From Amanita rubescens (taxonomy: Eukaryota > Basidiomycota > Agaricomycetes > Agaricales > Amanitaceae), in assembly GCA_015039365.1 (NCBI GenBank), contig WION01000004.1, positions 310,001-374,000 on the forward strand: a stretch of DNA of 64,000 bases. Direction: 5' to 3'. How positions within the stretch are numbered: position 1 is the first letter of the stretch; each line of letters starts with the position of its first letter. Positions 11,171 through 23,600 of this stretch are shown here, piece after piece. A program made the translations under genes and the position numbers. The notes under the pieces were generated by a model that worked only from the letters and a program-made list of their open reading frames with translations, had not been told where the DNA came from and ran no database searches.

Positions 11171-14100
11171 ATGGACGAATTGCTACATCATTGTCTACGA
11201 GAATTGTCATTTGATGGTGATCTTGGTAAGCTCCGTCCCATCAGACAAACATTTCAGCGTGCGGGGGTTCGAATCCCAGTCTTCGCGTCAATTAGTATCA
11301 CTGAACGAATTTATGCTCATTTCGACTCTTTAGGTTGTAGTGTAACTCGCCTCAAAGATTTTATCGTCGGGTGCTCGGAGTCATCCATTGGCCGAAATCC
11401 GGATGACGCATTCTGTGCATTTGTGTGGTCACTCATAGTTCAACATCCAACAGTCCAAGTTGGGCTCAAACCGCCTGATGTCACTTCCGAAATATGGATT
11501 GCGCCGCAGGCAGGCGCAAAACGCAAGTTGAAATCCGAGGATGTCCAAGATATTTTGCCGTCGAAGCTCATCCCCATCACAAACGCCAAGACCAGACCAC
11601 TGGCAGACCTCATTCAGGAATATGGTGATGACCTCAGGATTGCCATCGAACCTCAAGCAATCTATGCTGCCATCACAGGCACGCATGTCCGAGTTAGTTG
11701 TGAATAATCTGCCTTTTTTAATGTGCACTGAGATCTTTTTTTTAGTCGTCAAAACTAAGTCCTATGGTTTATACCGCGCTGCAAACCATCACCCGCGGCA
11801 GAGACAATGGTGTTTCTGTTGTCGAACTGGGTCAGCAGACGAAATATGACCAGAAAACATGCTTTTATCTCGTCAAACAGTTAACTGAACTTGACTTGGT
11901 GTACGCAATGCCACTCATATTCTTCTATATCATGCTGACTTTCTGATGAAGTGTTAAGGTCAGACGAGGCGGTGTTGGCACTCATCTGTGTCTGCACAAG
12001 TATTTCTATGAGAGGAATCCGTCGTGGAAAGCGATACGTGAGGAGGAGGTCGAAGCAGAAGAGGGCAGAGGAGCCGAAAACAAACAAGTTAAGGATATCG
12101 GAGAGGATCACTCAGAAGGGACTGCCTATCCGGGCTTTACTCCGATTGACTCTCGCCATCTGTCTAGCCTTCCGCTTGTTCGTGCTCGCGTGGTTAAGCT
12201 GTTACAAGCGTCGAAGAATTATATCCATCCCTCCAATAATATGCTCGTGACAATCGTGAGTTCCCGTATAGTTTCATGATCTTAGTCGTTTATTCTCACA
12301 TTGACACACAGGGTTTTTCCAATCCTACCAAGACCGATCGCCGCTTTTTCCAAAGCAGGATTCGTGAATTGCTCCAGCAAGGTGTCATCGAGAAAGTCGT
12401 TGTACCAAGTCGGAGACGAAAACTAGGCAGCACATACGTGAAATGTTTTCGCCTTGTCACCGATGACAACCATCGAGTAGATGGTGAGGCCATATTGGCG
12501 CCTGAGATAGACGATGAACGAGACGAGGGTGAGAGTTTAATTTTGTCTACGCAAATGGTTTTCTGAATTGGTACCGCGTAGTTGAGCAAGAAGGCGTCAA
12601 AGTCAATGTTACTATTCATAGGCAGATAGTCGACTTGTTGGAAGACGCCGGAACAGACGGAATGACATTGCAGGTTAGGACACTCTGATAATGGTAATCT
12701 CAATCTGCTAGACAGCTTGAACAGGATCTCTCCACGGCTCTCGGCGACTTCGATAAGAGAACGGTGGAATTAATCTTGACACGTGCCGAGAAATATCCAC
12801 CGCCCTCCCATCTCAAGGATCTAAAAATCATTAGTCTAATGGAGACAAGTGGTCGTGAACGACGGCGCCGATATTTCTCAACTAGGGCTTACCTAGAACT
12901 TCTCAGCAAAGAAAATTTCGAGGCGCCTGATATGCTTACAAGCGACGACGCTACTCTTGCTGGGTTTTTTTCTCAGCTTGAGGAGACTGCGTTTTATGCC
13001 GAGAAGAAGGCGTTGCATATCTATCAAGACAGTTACAAGGACAAGATCAATATTGAAAAACCAAGAAAACGGCCGCTTAAAAATCCCATCCTGCCAGATG
13101 GCCGTGTCAAACTTGGTAGACCACGCAAAAAGCCTGCAGATCAAGTTGCAAGCTCCGAAAGTGCTGCAACAGGGCAAATAGGATCTGATGTCTCGCTCTC
13201 GAAGCCAGCAGTCTACAGCTACATCACCTCCAGCCAAAAAACGACGAGTAGACGAGGTGTCTACGGCCGATAAGAACGAAGGTCCGTCATACTAATTTTT
13301 TAGTCTGTACGGAGATTTTTGACATGTAACGAATTAGCTCCGCAGACTCGAAAGCGAGGGAGAGTACCGAAGGCAAAGCAAACACCGTCAACAAGTGTCC
13401 GGAGGCCGAGAAAACGCGCCAGATCCGAGGAATCTAATCAGGATGACGGACACAGATCGGTCAGCCGAAAACGTGTCAAAGCTTCAGGTACAGAAGTTTC
13501 GGTGCAAGATGCGACTCTAGCGGTTGAACAAGAAAGAAGCGTACAACTTGCTGAGTCTAATGAGGGAAGAGTTGGCCCCGAGAAGTCATGTCAGCAGAAT
13601 GAACATGAAATGACAGATGATACATCGAGAACAGCCGATATTAACATAAATTCCGGGGGAGATGCAGCGTCTGCGGCCCCCGTTTTAGGTCTATCGGGAC
13701 ACGCAGCTGGTGCTGCCGAAGAGTCAGCCAGCCTTGTACCAATTGATCCGGAGCTCTTGGAGAACAGTCAGGTGAGGTTTCCCGTCAATGTGTCATTCTA
13801 CTTACTCATGATGAACGAGAAGCCGACGTTGACTGAGGTCAAATCTCATAAGCCACTCACGGAGACTATCACACCTTCTCGTGGTAAAGTCAATGTTTCA
13901 CATCTACGTAGAGAAAATGAAATCCACCGTGTCCTCGTCGAACAAGGGGGGATTGTCAACATACAATCGAAGGAGTTCTACAATGCTCACAGGATGCTGA
14001 TCGAAACTCTTGTCAATGGCAGGCGAAGCAACGAGTGCGCCCATTGGGACCACACTAGATAAACGGACGCTTGCAACCACGATAGATGGCCTTGAAAGGC

Positions 14101-17100
14101 GAGGACGTATCAAACAACTGAAGTCGTCCATCACCGGCCACACTGGCATCAACAGGCCGGTCTGCATCGTCTATCTGCCCGACGTCCCGCAGGAGAAGTT
14201 AAACAACTTCCTTACTGATCTATCCCGTGCACAATTTCCGTCGCTGCCCTCCGAATCATATGTGAAGATTGATGAGCAAGTTGAATTCGGCACCAATATA
14301 CCGTCGACCTCTCGAAGCACGCTTCCGCTTCAACTTCTGCAGCTGGAGCAACCTGGAGATAACAGGAAGGAGCGCCGAAGCAAGAATGCCGCTAGAGCTA
14401 GGCAGTTGTTTAGCTATGACGACGATACGATTCATAGCGTGCTGCTTACGGAACGGACTACCCTATCCCAGTGTTACGGCTGGATTGTAGGGAAAGCGGC
14501 TCGCGCACGGCGTTTACATCTTTCGACCTTCAGTGCCTTTGAGCTTCAAAGAGATATCCCAGGTATAATATGTCCTGAGTGCAAGATCGTCGATTTATCT
14601 TATTACTGCCATGAAATACCCCTTGAGCTATACTGCTCATTAATATCAGTCGTATCTTATGACGAAGACTTACGGCAGTTCATTCGTACCCCAGAGGGAC
14701 TGAAGACCTCTGTGCGGAGTCTACCTCCTCGCTTGTATTCGTCCCTGCAAGTGGGCAAATCCCGTGCACGATCGAGGTTTTTGGAGATTCTTGAAGTCCT
14801 CTGGTTGCTTAACCTAGTAGTACCCTTGAAACCTTCTACCCATGAACAATCTGCGGTATGTTGCACTCATGGGACCGAACAGCAGGTATTCCAACCAGTG
14901 GCACTGGATCCTTCAAGCAACATCAGCACTTCGAATGCCCACATCTACTGGCAGTTCCAATCTCGCGCACCTATTTATATATGGGCATTGTCGGAAAGCT
15001 CTCCTCCTTTGTGGGAGCACGTACAAGTTGTTGCTGAAGCACAGAGGGACGATTACTGGAGAAAGTTGCAGGAGGCTTGCACCAACTCACATATCATTCC
15101 ATCTATACACTCGGAGAGCTGCGCAAATCTTCCCGAATCCCGGATCAGTCTTGGTCGATGTCTTCGTCGCACCTCGTCCTGGACGTCTGAATATGCCTTC
15201 ACTTGGCACCAGACCCAATACATGAAACAATTCATCGATGTTCGTACGGGCAGAACGCCCTTGCAAGAAGAGAATGAAGTGCACCGTAGCGCTAACATAA
15301 GCCGTATCTCATGGGTAGCCAGCGTCCCCGAGGAACGTGTACGACATTTTTATTCAACTAGCAACAGCAAGTTGATTATGGAACTTGAAAGGGCAAAAAA
15401 TAGATCAAAAGAGAAGTGCTCTGAGAAAAAGACGAGAACGACAACAGAGGCGAAAGCATTGCTCGCGAAAAAAGTTGCAGTAGCCAAGCAACAACGTGAA
15501 CAAGATTGGGAGAATTTGGTATCTCGTCTACACCCCTCGCCAATCCCGGCTACCGCTGCGTTCCGGCTCAAGCGCATACGCACACGGTTCATACAGGCAG
15601 TGACGATTACAGATCAGGAGAAGTGGGAAATCGAAATAAAGGAGGCATTGCGCGAAGCAGATCTCATCGCTAGAAACCTTTTGAGGTCAACTGAGAGAAC
15701 CGCCATGCAATCCTGCATCTACGGAACCACGAGCTTCTTTGAATGGTGAAAAATCTGTTGATGTGCTTATTGCACAGCAAGGACCTGCTCTGTCGGTCCA
15801 ACGAGTAAATGGAAAAAGAAAGCGCAAAGGTGGCGAAGATAATGGTCAGCTCCATTTTACAATCTCAGCTGTAAATCTCAGCTGACGTTTCCAAAGGTGG
15901 AAAGGAACTCAAAACTGTCCAGCGTAGACAACGTTTCCTTTGGAACCATGACTATGATGAGCTGGCTCGGGATGCATCGGCCATTAATCAGAGCTCGGTG
16001 TCGTAGGTTATCGCGGCTAGATTGGGGAGCATTTGAGCAGGTGTTCCCTTCTGTACCTCGGAACACAGTTCGTCAACGTCTCGCCCACATCCGCGAATCA
16101 CCCGGTAATGAGGCATATCTGAACCGCTTAGAAGAGCGATGGCACGAGTTATGGCTACAATACAGGGGAACATCAGCCTTGCCAGACGACGATCCGTCAA
16201 GTCCAACTAATTTCGATTTAGCAAAACACATCGACTTCTTGAGAACCCACATTGATAAAAATGCTCTGTTAGTACGTTTTTCTTCTCGGCCGGTGCAAGT
16301 CGTTGATCCGTCGCAGTCGCGTTGGCTTTGCCCAGTCGCGGGAGAAATCGAACCTGATAATACCTTCTTCAACTAGCGAGTTGCAAGCCAATTACATTGT
16401 CACAGACTCGACTCTTTCGGCCCCTCTAGTTCGACTTTATGTGGAACGCAACGGTGGAGGAGGGCAGGGAGAAAAGACTGATGTACCAGTCTTTTACCCA
16501 CTATCCTGAAGACGTATCAAATTTGAATTTATCCTCAGATTCGATCAGTATAGCAGAAGCAACGCTCAAGGTGAGCACCTTGTCGATGCCCACCGTTTGT
16601 ACTCATCCAAACAATTAGATGGTTTCGGGAACTCCTCATGAGAATTATGAGACGGAACGCGCTTCAAATATGTTGAGAAGCGCTGGTGAATCCGCTATTG
16701 ACTGCGCAAGAAATAATTTATTGGCCCGTGGGGTACTGTCCAAACTTGTTCGCGGCTCGCAGAAGCAGAAACCTGGCAGGCTGCTCAAGATCTCTGAGGC
16801 GTAAGTTGACTTTTGACAGAACAATAGCTAAGCACTCATCGATCGGCAGGAACCAGAATGCCATCGGAGGGCCGGTTTCTCGGGATACATTCAATGATGC
16901 AGCAGCCCTTCAAGAACTTCTGCGCCAGGAACACTGATTGGCGTGAGTGGCCTTTATTAGCAGCGGACGGGGATGCCGCTGCATTAATGCAAGCTATCTC
17001 TAGCAATCAGGTAAAGTGGAACTAATGTTGCTTCGAACACTCTTAATCATGATGTAGGTGAAATTCAACATTGACACGTCTCAAGCTCAATACGCCCGAC

Positions 17101-18071
17101 CCCGTCTGGATTGGAACAGCAAAAAGGCTGGTGAGCAAGCCTTATCTGGATACGAGTGTTTTTTACTTCATATTCATTAGACGATGACCAAATCGAAACG
17201 GCTATCTTCGTTAAGTTTGATCTACCAACAATAGATGACCCCATGTCACCCGATGATTCGTTGGTAGAAGCGCCCCTCGAACCTCCAAATTCACATCCAT
17301 CAGTAACCAATGGTATTCAGAGGTGTTGTAGAGGTCGGGTGGCGAATGGGTTAGTTGATTGTGAAACATGCCTCCAGGACGAATGTATTTCAATTTTCGA
17401 AACGATCGAAGAGGAAGAAAAAGAAGTAACTCGACAGATCATCGAGATTGTTCGGCAAGCTGGTGCTGAGGGAGCACCAAAATCTCAGCTGAGGGTGCGT
17501 CACTTGATTGCGACAAGAAGAAAGCGCTAACGACTTTCGACCGTTAAAGAATTTACTTCCCTTGGAGGATCATCAGCTATTCGCCATTATCCGCCGCTTG
17601 ACCGATGGGGTGCTTCCCATCATGTTCTGGACTGGTTACAGTGCCATCGTTCTTGTTCATTCTGCATTCCTGGAGAAATGGACGGTGATTGTCTCAGAGA
17701 GTCCGTTGACAAGGTCACACCCCAGGCGGTGGGACGACATTGAGGGCCGGAGGGTACCAAATTATTGGGAAGCAGCACTGAGATCTGTGATGGGTGTGGT
17801 CATATTCAGGCCGGGTATCACTCAGGTGTGTGATGCATCAAACCAGGAAGATATTTTATGCTGACAGCCGGTCTAGTATGAGTTACGATGGCGTCTGAGG
17901 ACAGTCTATGACAGGCAAGAAGTGAATGAGATCCTGGGTTGCCTTAGAGATGAAGGATACCTCCACACGCGCCAGAAGGATAGTGCGCACTTCGTAGTTT
18001 TACCTCTTGATGATCAAGAAGAACAAGACGTATACTGGTTTGTATCTGAGAAGCCGTGGTACCAGATATGA
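11171..18071 (+). CDS. TFIIIC largest subunit, B-block binding (Tfc3/Sfc3-like), several frame breaks
   Basis: Subunit of RNA polymerase III factor TFIIIC that contacts the B-block of tRNA genes. Seen: start MDELLHHCLRELSFDGDLG, winged-helix blocks 'VYTALQTITRGRDNGVSVVELGQ', 'CFYLVKQLTELDLV', 'TKTDRRFFQSRIRELLQQGVIEKV', then AT-hook-like GRPRKK and basic KKRRVDE stretches, a second winged-helix part (HLRRENEIHRVLVEQGGIVN), SVDVLIAQQGPAL, DWGAFEQVFPSVPRNTVRQRL, WNATVEEGREKRLMYQSF and a C-terminal YWFVSEKPW block. Intron 1 (11226-11333, 108 nt) is twice the usual length here. Frame must step +1 near 14010-14022, 15684-15705, 15982-15990, 16426-16432 and 16897-16940, and probably near 17490-17512. 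The normal protein is very large and conserved across these joins, so the gene looks under selection although the given sequence is broken. Confidence 0.88.
11266..11276 (+). promoter_or_regulatory. Perfect Pol III B-box inside intron 1 of the TFIIIC subunit gene
   Basis: The 11-mer GGTTCGAATCC matches the tRNA T-arm/B-box consensus exactly. A weak A-box-like TGGTAAGC sits about 42 nt upstream across the intron donor, near tRNA spacing. No tRNA fold can be drawn: the acceptor stem and most of the T-stem do not pair. Confidence 0.35.
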
Positions 18072-18381
18072 AGTAGTTGTATAACGTGTAACATGTAACA
18101 CGAAGAGCGGTGAATTTCGCCAGTTCCCTGGTTACTCTAAATCAAAACAAACAAATGCCACATGTGATGTAGCTCAGCTTGATGCACAGCTTGCCTGGTC
18201 AGGTACTTCTTTTTTCCTTCTCATTCACGGCTGGTCCGTAGTTACAGCCACTCTTTAACTTGACTGTTGAGGAGTATTGCCTTTGCCCTTGCCCTAGTGG
18301 CTGGTACAATAGGTGAGTTGCATGCGTTATTGTCTATATATTGCATATCCTTATCTTCATAAAAGCTGGACTTCGGATAAA
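18072..18381. other. Intergenic region without a recognised gene
   Basis: 310 bp between the TFIIIC subunit and the membrane protein. A possible 5' exon ends at about 18309 before a GTGAGT donor, which would add an N-terminal stretch to the membrane protein, but I cannot decide its frame. Confidence 0.4.
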
Positions 18382-20526
18382 ATGGACGACTTTGCTGTGC
18401 AGTCGTGGATTACCACTGTGGTAAGGGTGAAATTTATTCATCCATCTGCGCTCACATGGATTGTTCAGTGGAATCGAATTACGTTCTCCCGTTTGACAAT
18501 CATCTACTTTTGCTTTTCGGTTCTGCACTTCGTGGCTCAAATCACTTTACAAAGCAGGGCGCTTATGACTAATGATTCTGCCTTTAACAACTTGGCTGGA
18601 ATGGTGACCAATAAAACAGAACTCTCTAGTGGTTTGCCGATCTTGCAGGGATCCACTCTCAGGGTTTGCACATTTGTCCCTTACAATATGCAGACCAACA
18701 CCTCCGGTTGTACCGTCATATGGGATGCTGCAATGTCAAATTCTTCCCAATTGCTCAGCAACTTTACCTCTATAACACAGCAAACCTCCAGTGCTACGCA
18801 GTCAACAACAACGGTGTCCCACGTTACTTTTACAACTCAGCAGACATCCAGCGCTGTGCAGTCAACGACACCATTGTCCATTAACTCGGATGCCGAGCCT
18901 ACGATTGTGTCTACTGCTTCTACGACGCGACATATCTCCCCTACCGCACCAACGGCGACATTCCCTCAAGTCAAGTGCGGCACAGAGCACACCGACGTTC
19001 CATGCAAAGTCGACTACAAGTTCTGCGCCCTTCCCCTCTTCAACCCATGTTGTCACTTCAAGTGTCTCGCATGGAAGTAATGGTACCAACCCGACGCAAA
19101 GCGCGAACAGCACGGATCTGCCCATTAAAAGTCGACAGCTTGCAACCGGTGCTATGCAGGAACTGAGAGCCAGGTCAAATATAGACAGCACGTGTCAAGC
19201 AAGTCTCGCCTGGCCGATTTCTGAGTACGGACACATTGCTTTCACAACGAACTGCTGATATGACGAGCTATATACAGGCTTCGCGATTCACAACGTGAAG
19301 ACATTGTTTTTATAGCATTTCAATGTTGGATACTAGGCGTGTCTATCGTTGCGTTACTTAATGAATCCATCCCGCATATCTGCGCGTCCATGATAACCCA
19401 TTTAATGGCAACCTGTTGGGCTGCCTTTCGGATCTACGACACTGCGGTATTCAGGTCCAACTTCAATCAAGTCATTGTACATGGCGCATGCAATGGTGTA
19501 CAGAATCTGTCCCATTACTGGGACACACGTTTTCGTGCTGAGATTGCAGGGTTAATCATCAATGTTGTTGCAATGCTAATTTCGGGATATTTGACCTGGA
19601 AAATGTTTCAGGTAATTCAATTTCTGACCGTCAATTTCACCTCTAAAACAATATAATAGTTGTTTGGTTGGCAAACCTTCAAGCGCGTCGGTGCATCATT
19701 GGTCATTAATCGGGTTTATCGACTGGTCCTTGTTCTGTCAACCGTGATCCAGTTGTCTTTTTTCTTCATGGTCACTACCCTTTCTCTCTGGATCGATCGA
19801 TTGGTTAACAGTCCAATCGGAGACTTGGCCGACTTCCGAAAGTTGTATTTGGCCACTTCGGCTATCACTTTACTCGTAAGCATAAGCAATTTTTGGCGAT
19901 TTATGGGCCTCACCTCCACAACTGTTAGCTGCTTACACCCTGGCTGGCCACAGGGATGGTTGGGCGTCCGTCGCGAGCTGAGACTACCCATGTTTTTCTT
20001 CCTGTTTTTGTCGCTCCTTTACCTCGGTGGCTGTGGTGTCATGTTCTTCTCCACGACATTCCTTTGGACATTCATAACCTGGACGTTTTTTGCCATCATG
20101 ACCTGCGCTTCCGTTTTCCTCGCCTCCTTCTCATTCATCGTGGGCACCATCTGCCGGTACAACTTTGGCAAGGGCTTACATCGTCATCGTAAGTTATGCT
20201 TCGTGTCCAAGACTTACTGAAACTAATGAATCGTAATAACCCAAGTTAACGACTCGGATTATGACATTGAAAAGCCCAAGCTCCCGAGTGATGAAATGTT
20301 TGACCCTACATCTCCCAAACAACCTAGGACGATTCTTTCCCCAACGCAATTTGAGGGGACTGTTCCTGCTTGGCCACAACGAAGCAATTCATCCGCGTCC
20401 TCTTCTGGTGACAGTCAATCCAAGGTTAATTCATTTGATACGCCTGAAGCAGGTGTCCGTCGTTGGTCTAGCTTGAATTCTACAGCGTCTGGTGGGACTC
20501 AGGCAAAACGTTGGGTGATAGAATAG
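18382..20526 (+). CDS. Multi-pass membrane protein with Ser/Thr-rich region, function unknown
   Basis: I do not recognise a named family, though it resembles a type of uncharacterised multi-spanning protein common in Basidiomycota. Seen: from MDDFAVQSWITTV, a segment FSRLTIIYFCFSVLHFVAQ (membrane), then a long Ser/Thr/Asn-rich part (about 18590-19150) with repeated 'QQTSSA.QSTT' units, as in heavily glycosylated ectodomains. After the intron ending at 19278 come several hydrophobic spans: IVALLNESIPHICASMITH, IAGLIINVVAMLISGYL, LVLVLSTVIQLSFFFMVTT, PMFFFLFLSLLYLGGCGVMFF, TWTFFAIMTCASVFLA. A polar C-tail ends at 20526. In the Ser/Thr-rich part the two halves lie in frames offset by +1 (near 18963-18975). 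The start is uncertain; an upstream exon may exist. Confidence 0.6.
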
Positions 20527-20665
20527 CCCAATATTGGTTTTTGGCCAAATCTACCTATTGACTAGCACTACATATTGTATCATTATTCCTAAGGGCAATG
20601 AGAAGACAACAACGGGAAAACGTTCAGTATTACAACGATAGTACAACAAGCCTTTATCTCGAGGG

Positions 20666-23600
20666 TCAAATGTATATATCTGAAGATGGTGATGTCAGTG
20701 CAGATGGCGGCGTCATAGGAGACCTGCTCTGCATCATTTCGACTTCTCTTTCCTGGATTATGGCAGCCTGACGTGCGACGTTCGCATGTTCGTAGTTTTC
20801 TTCTGGCGGCATGCGGACCGGAGGATTGTTCGCAAGCTCTGCCTCTTCATAACTAAGCAGAGCTTCTCGGAATTCTAACATCCAAGGATGATCTATGAGT
20901 TCCGTCGCAGTAGGCCGATGGATTGGATCAATCATCAAGCATTGCTTGATGAAGTTGATTCCCAACTCGCTAAGTTGACTGGGTTCAGGTAAGGGAGGAT
21001 GTTGCGTTGCGACTCCAATATGGAACATGATTGCCCTAGCAAGTCGGTAAGTGGCCTGTAAAAAGGGGATAGTAAACCAAACGCACCATTCGTTGTCAAG
21101 ATTGCTCCATGGCTTTCTACCCGTTGCAATTTCAAGTACGACGCAGCCCAATGACCATATATCCATAGCACCGTGTCTCCCGCGTTTGTCGTTTTTGATG
21201 ACTTCGGGAGACATATACATTGGGGTACCTGTTAAACCATTGCTCATGACAGCTACGCCCCCATTCATGCTCGGCATCTGGCTATAAGACGACCATTCAG
21301 TACCACGACGAGATCGTTGAATTGATCGCTGATTTTTGGCCAGTATCTTAGAAGCGCCAAAATCAACGTATTTTATGACGCCTAAATGATCCAGTAGAAT
21401 GTCTGGACGAGTAAGATCATTCGATGGCTCAATCAATTGATCTGGAATACTCACTGTCCGGTTTTATATCTCGATGGACGATCCCTTTGGAATGGAGATA
21501 TGCTAGCCCTTCCAGCATTTGCATGGTATACACTTGAATTATACCTTCATCTTCGATCCTACCATGCTCCAACAGCTGGCCCAAGCTGCCTCCCTGGCAA
21601 TACTCCTCAAATATATAGACGCGATCACGGTGGACCTCGATCCCATAATATTCCACGACATTAGGATGGTGCAGCATCTCCATAACGCTAAGTTCATCTT
21701 TAATTTGAGTATAAAGGTTTGGCATGCCTGTCAATTCTTGGAATTTGATTTCCTTCACAGCCATGAGAGTCCCCGAATCCAAGTTAACGGCCAGGTAAAC
21801 TGAGCCAAAGGCACCAGCTCCTATGAATCTTCCCTGTTGCCAGCGGATGGATATCGACGAACTTGCAGATGCCAAGAACACCAATGACCTATCTTCTGGC
21901 CTCTCATCGTCCAATACACGCCCAACTTTGACATTTTGCGCTCTTTGCTCCTCGCGATCGTGTAACAGATGCGTAACCCGCTGCCAGAAGGAACGCGTAC
22001 TTGGATCAATGTGCGCAAATGCACTCTTTGGATCAATGGCCGAAAAATCGTCTTCGTCGTCGGCTTGCAAGCTCGAGATGCTTCTCCTTTTCCCGCTTGG
22101 CTTCCAACAAAGATTTGGCACCAAGGATATCGAAATGATTTATCAAAAGGGTCATGCATGTTGCTACCTTGGCACGTAACATCTCGAATTGCTCATTAGG
22201 TAGGTGGAGGATGTTTCGTTTGGTGCGATGAAGCGTAAATTCGAGGGCGTTGACTGCCCACTTGAAAGTCTTTCGGTCGGTGGGCTCACAATCATCACAG
22301 ATGAATGACACCCAAGAGATCGCTAGTTTAACAAGGAGTCGATTGAATTTGAGTAAAGAAGATCGATCCATGTACCGCTGTGCCTGTTGTCCGTGTTCCG
22401 ACGCAAACAGGTACCAATTTTCCATAAGTTCTTGGTACCCTTGCGCCGACCGCAGGGCGCTTCGTACAATATGCACAGAATCAACGACAGATTCCGCAAG
22501 CCGTGCAGCGGATCGCCCTATTTTCCTGAGCTCGCGGTCGACAGAAGGAAAATGGGCCTGAGCTTCAGCGATGCACGGCGGTGATCTGTACGATGGTCGG
22601 CCATCTTCGTCTATCAGTTCGAATGCATCTTTGAAGACCTGTTTAGCGAATGCCAAACGGCGCTGAGTCCCATCTGCCACGAGCCGCACCCTGTCATCCC
22701 TTGAATCGAGCTCCACTCTTTGCATGTCCAACGTCATGACTCTACCATTCCACAGGAAATGGTTCCGTGGAGAGAAAACAAGTAAGTATCGGGCTTCTTC
22801 CTCTTCGTCCAATTCATAATCATCATCAGGTGATTGGCTCTCCTGTCGCTCTCTTTCCCCGTTCAAGTCGTCGGCTGAGTATGCTTCGGTGAGGATCTGC
22901 TGTATAGCCTCTGGACGATCGTAAAGAGATATTGGTGCGACGATGTACACGCCCTCCTCTTCCATAGATCTGGTGTAAACTAAGAAGTGATCAGTGGAGA
23001 CTAGAGCGTCAATAAACTGATCAAGTGGATAATTTTCGATATTGTACTCCGCCGAATTACTGAATCGCTGAGTTAAAGCTCTGTTAAAGTATTGTGAGTG
23101 CCGGCAGAAGTTACGCGTTGAAGGCATACCTAGCAAAACGTTGCAGCTTTCTGTAACGAAGCCGCACGCCGTCAAGCATCTTTCCATACCAGCTGATAAC
23201 TTGGTCGGGCGCCATCTTTCCGCGATGAGATCGTGGTACGGTAGCATCCTCATGTCCGCGGTCATTGTGGCGCGCAGAATTCCTTGCATGATCACCCTTA
23301 TCCTCGCCAATTGGTACACGGACCTGGGTGTCGAAGTAGTTGGTCATCCTTATCATCAGCTTGTTCACCAACGAGCTATAGGATGCGTGAGTAGACAGCA
23401 GTTACAGAATCAGGCGAAAATGTACCAGAGATTTTCCGCGACTACACCCGAGCCGCCGTTGACAGCAGAACTGACGTCGTTGAGGGTTGCCCACTGAGCT
23501 TCTAGCACATCAGTTTCCTTGACATACACGCCTTTCGAGCTCTTGAGTTTCATATGAAGCAGTTTGAAGAACATCGTAAGCCCGTCGAGTATCGTCGCGT

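Noticed and set aside
11217..11289. tRNA gene around the B-box
   Set aside because: No acceptor stem, no anticodon arm and only three T-stem pairs.
13130..13215. Apparent +1 frame change in the TFIIIC subunit before PPAKKRRVDE
   Set aside because: An intron with donor GTTGCA, branch CTGAT and acceptor GCCAG (about 64 nt) restores frame, so I do not count it as a single-base break.
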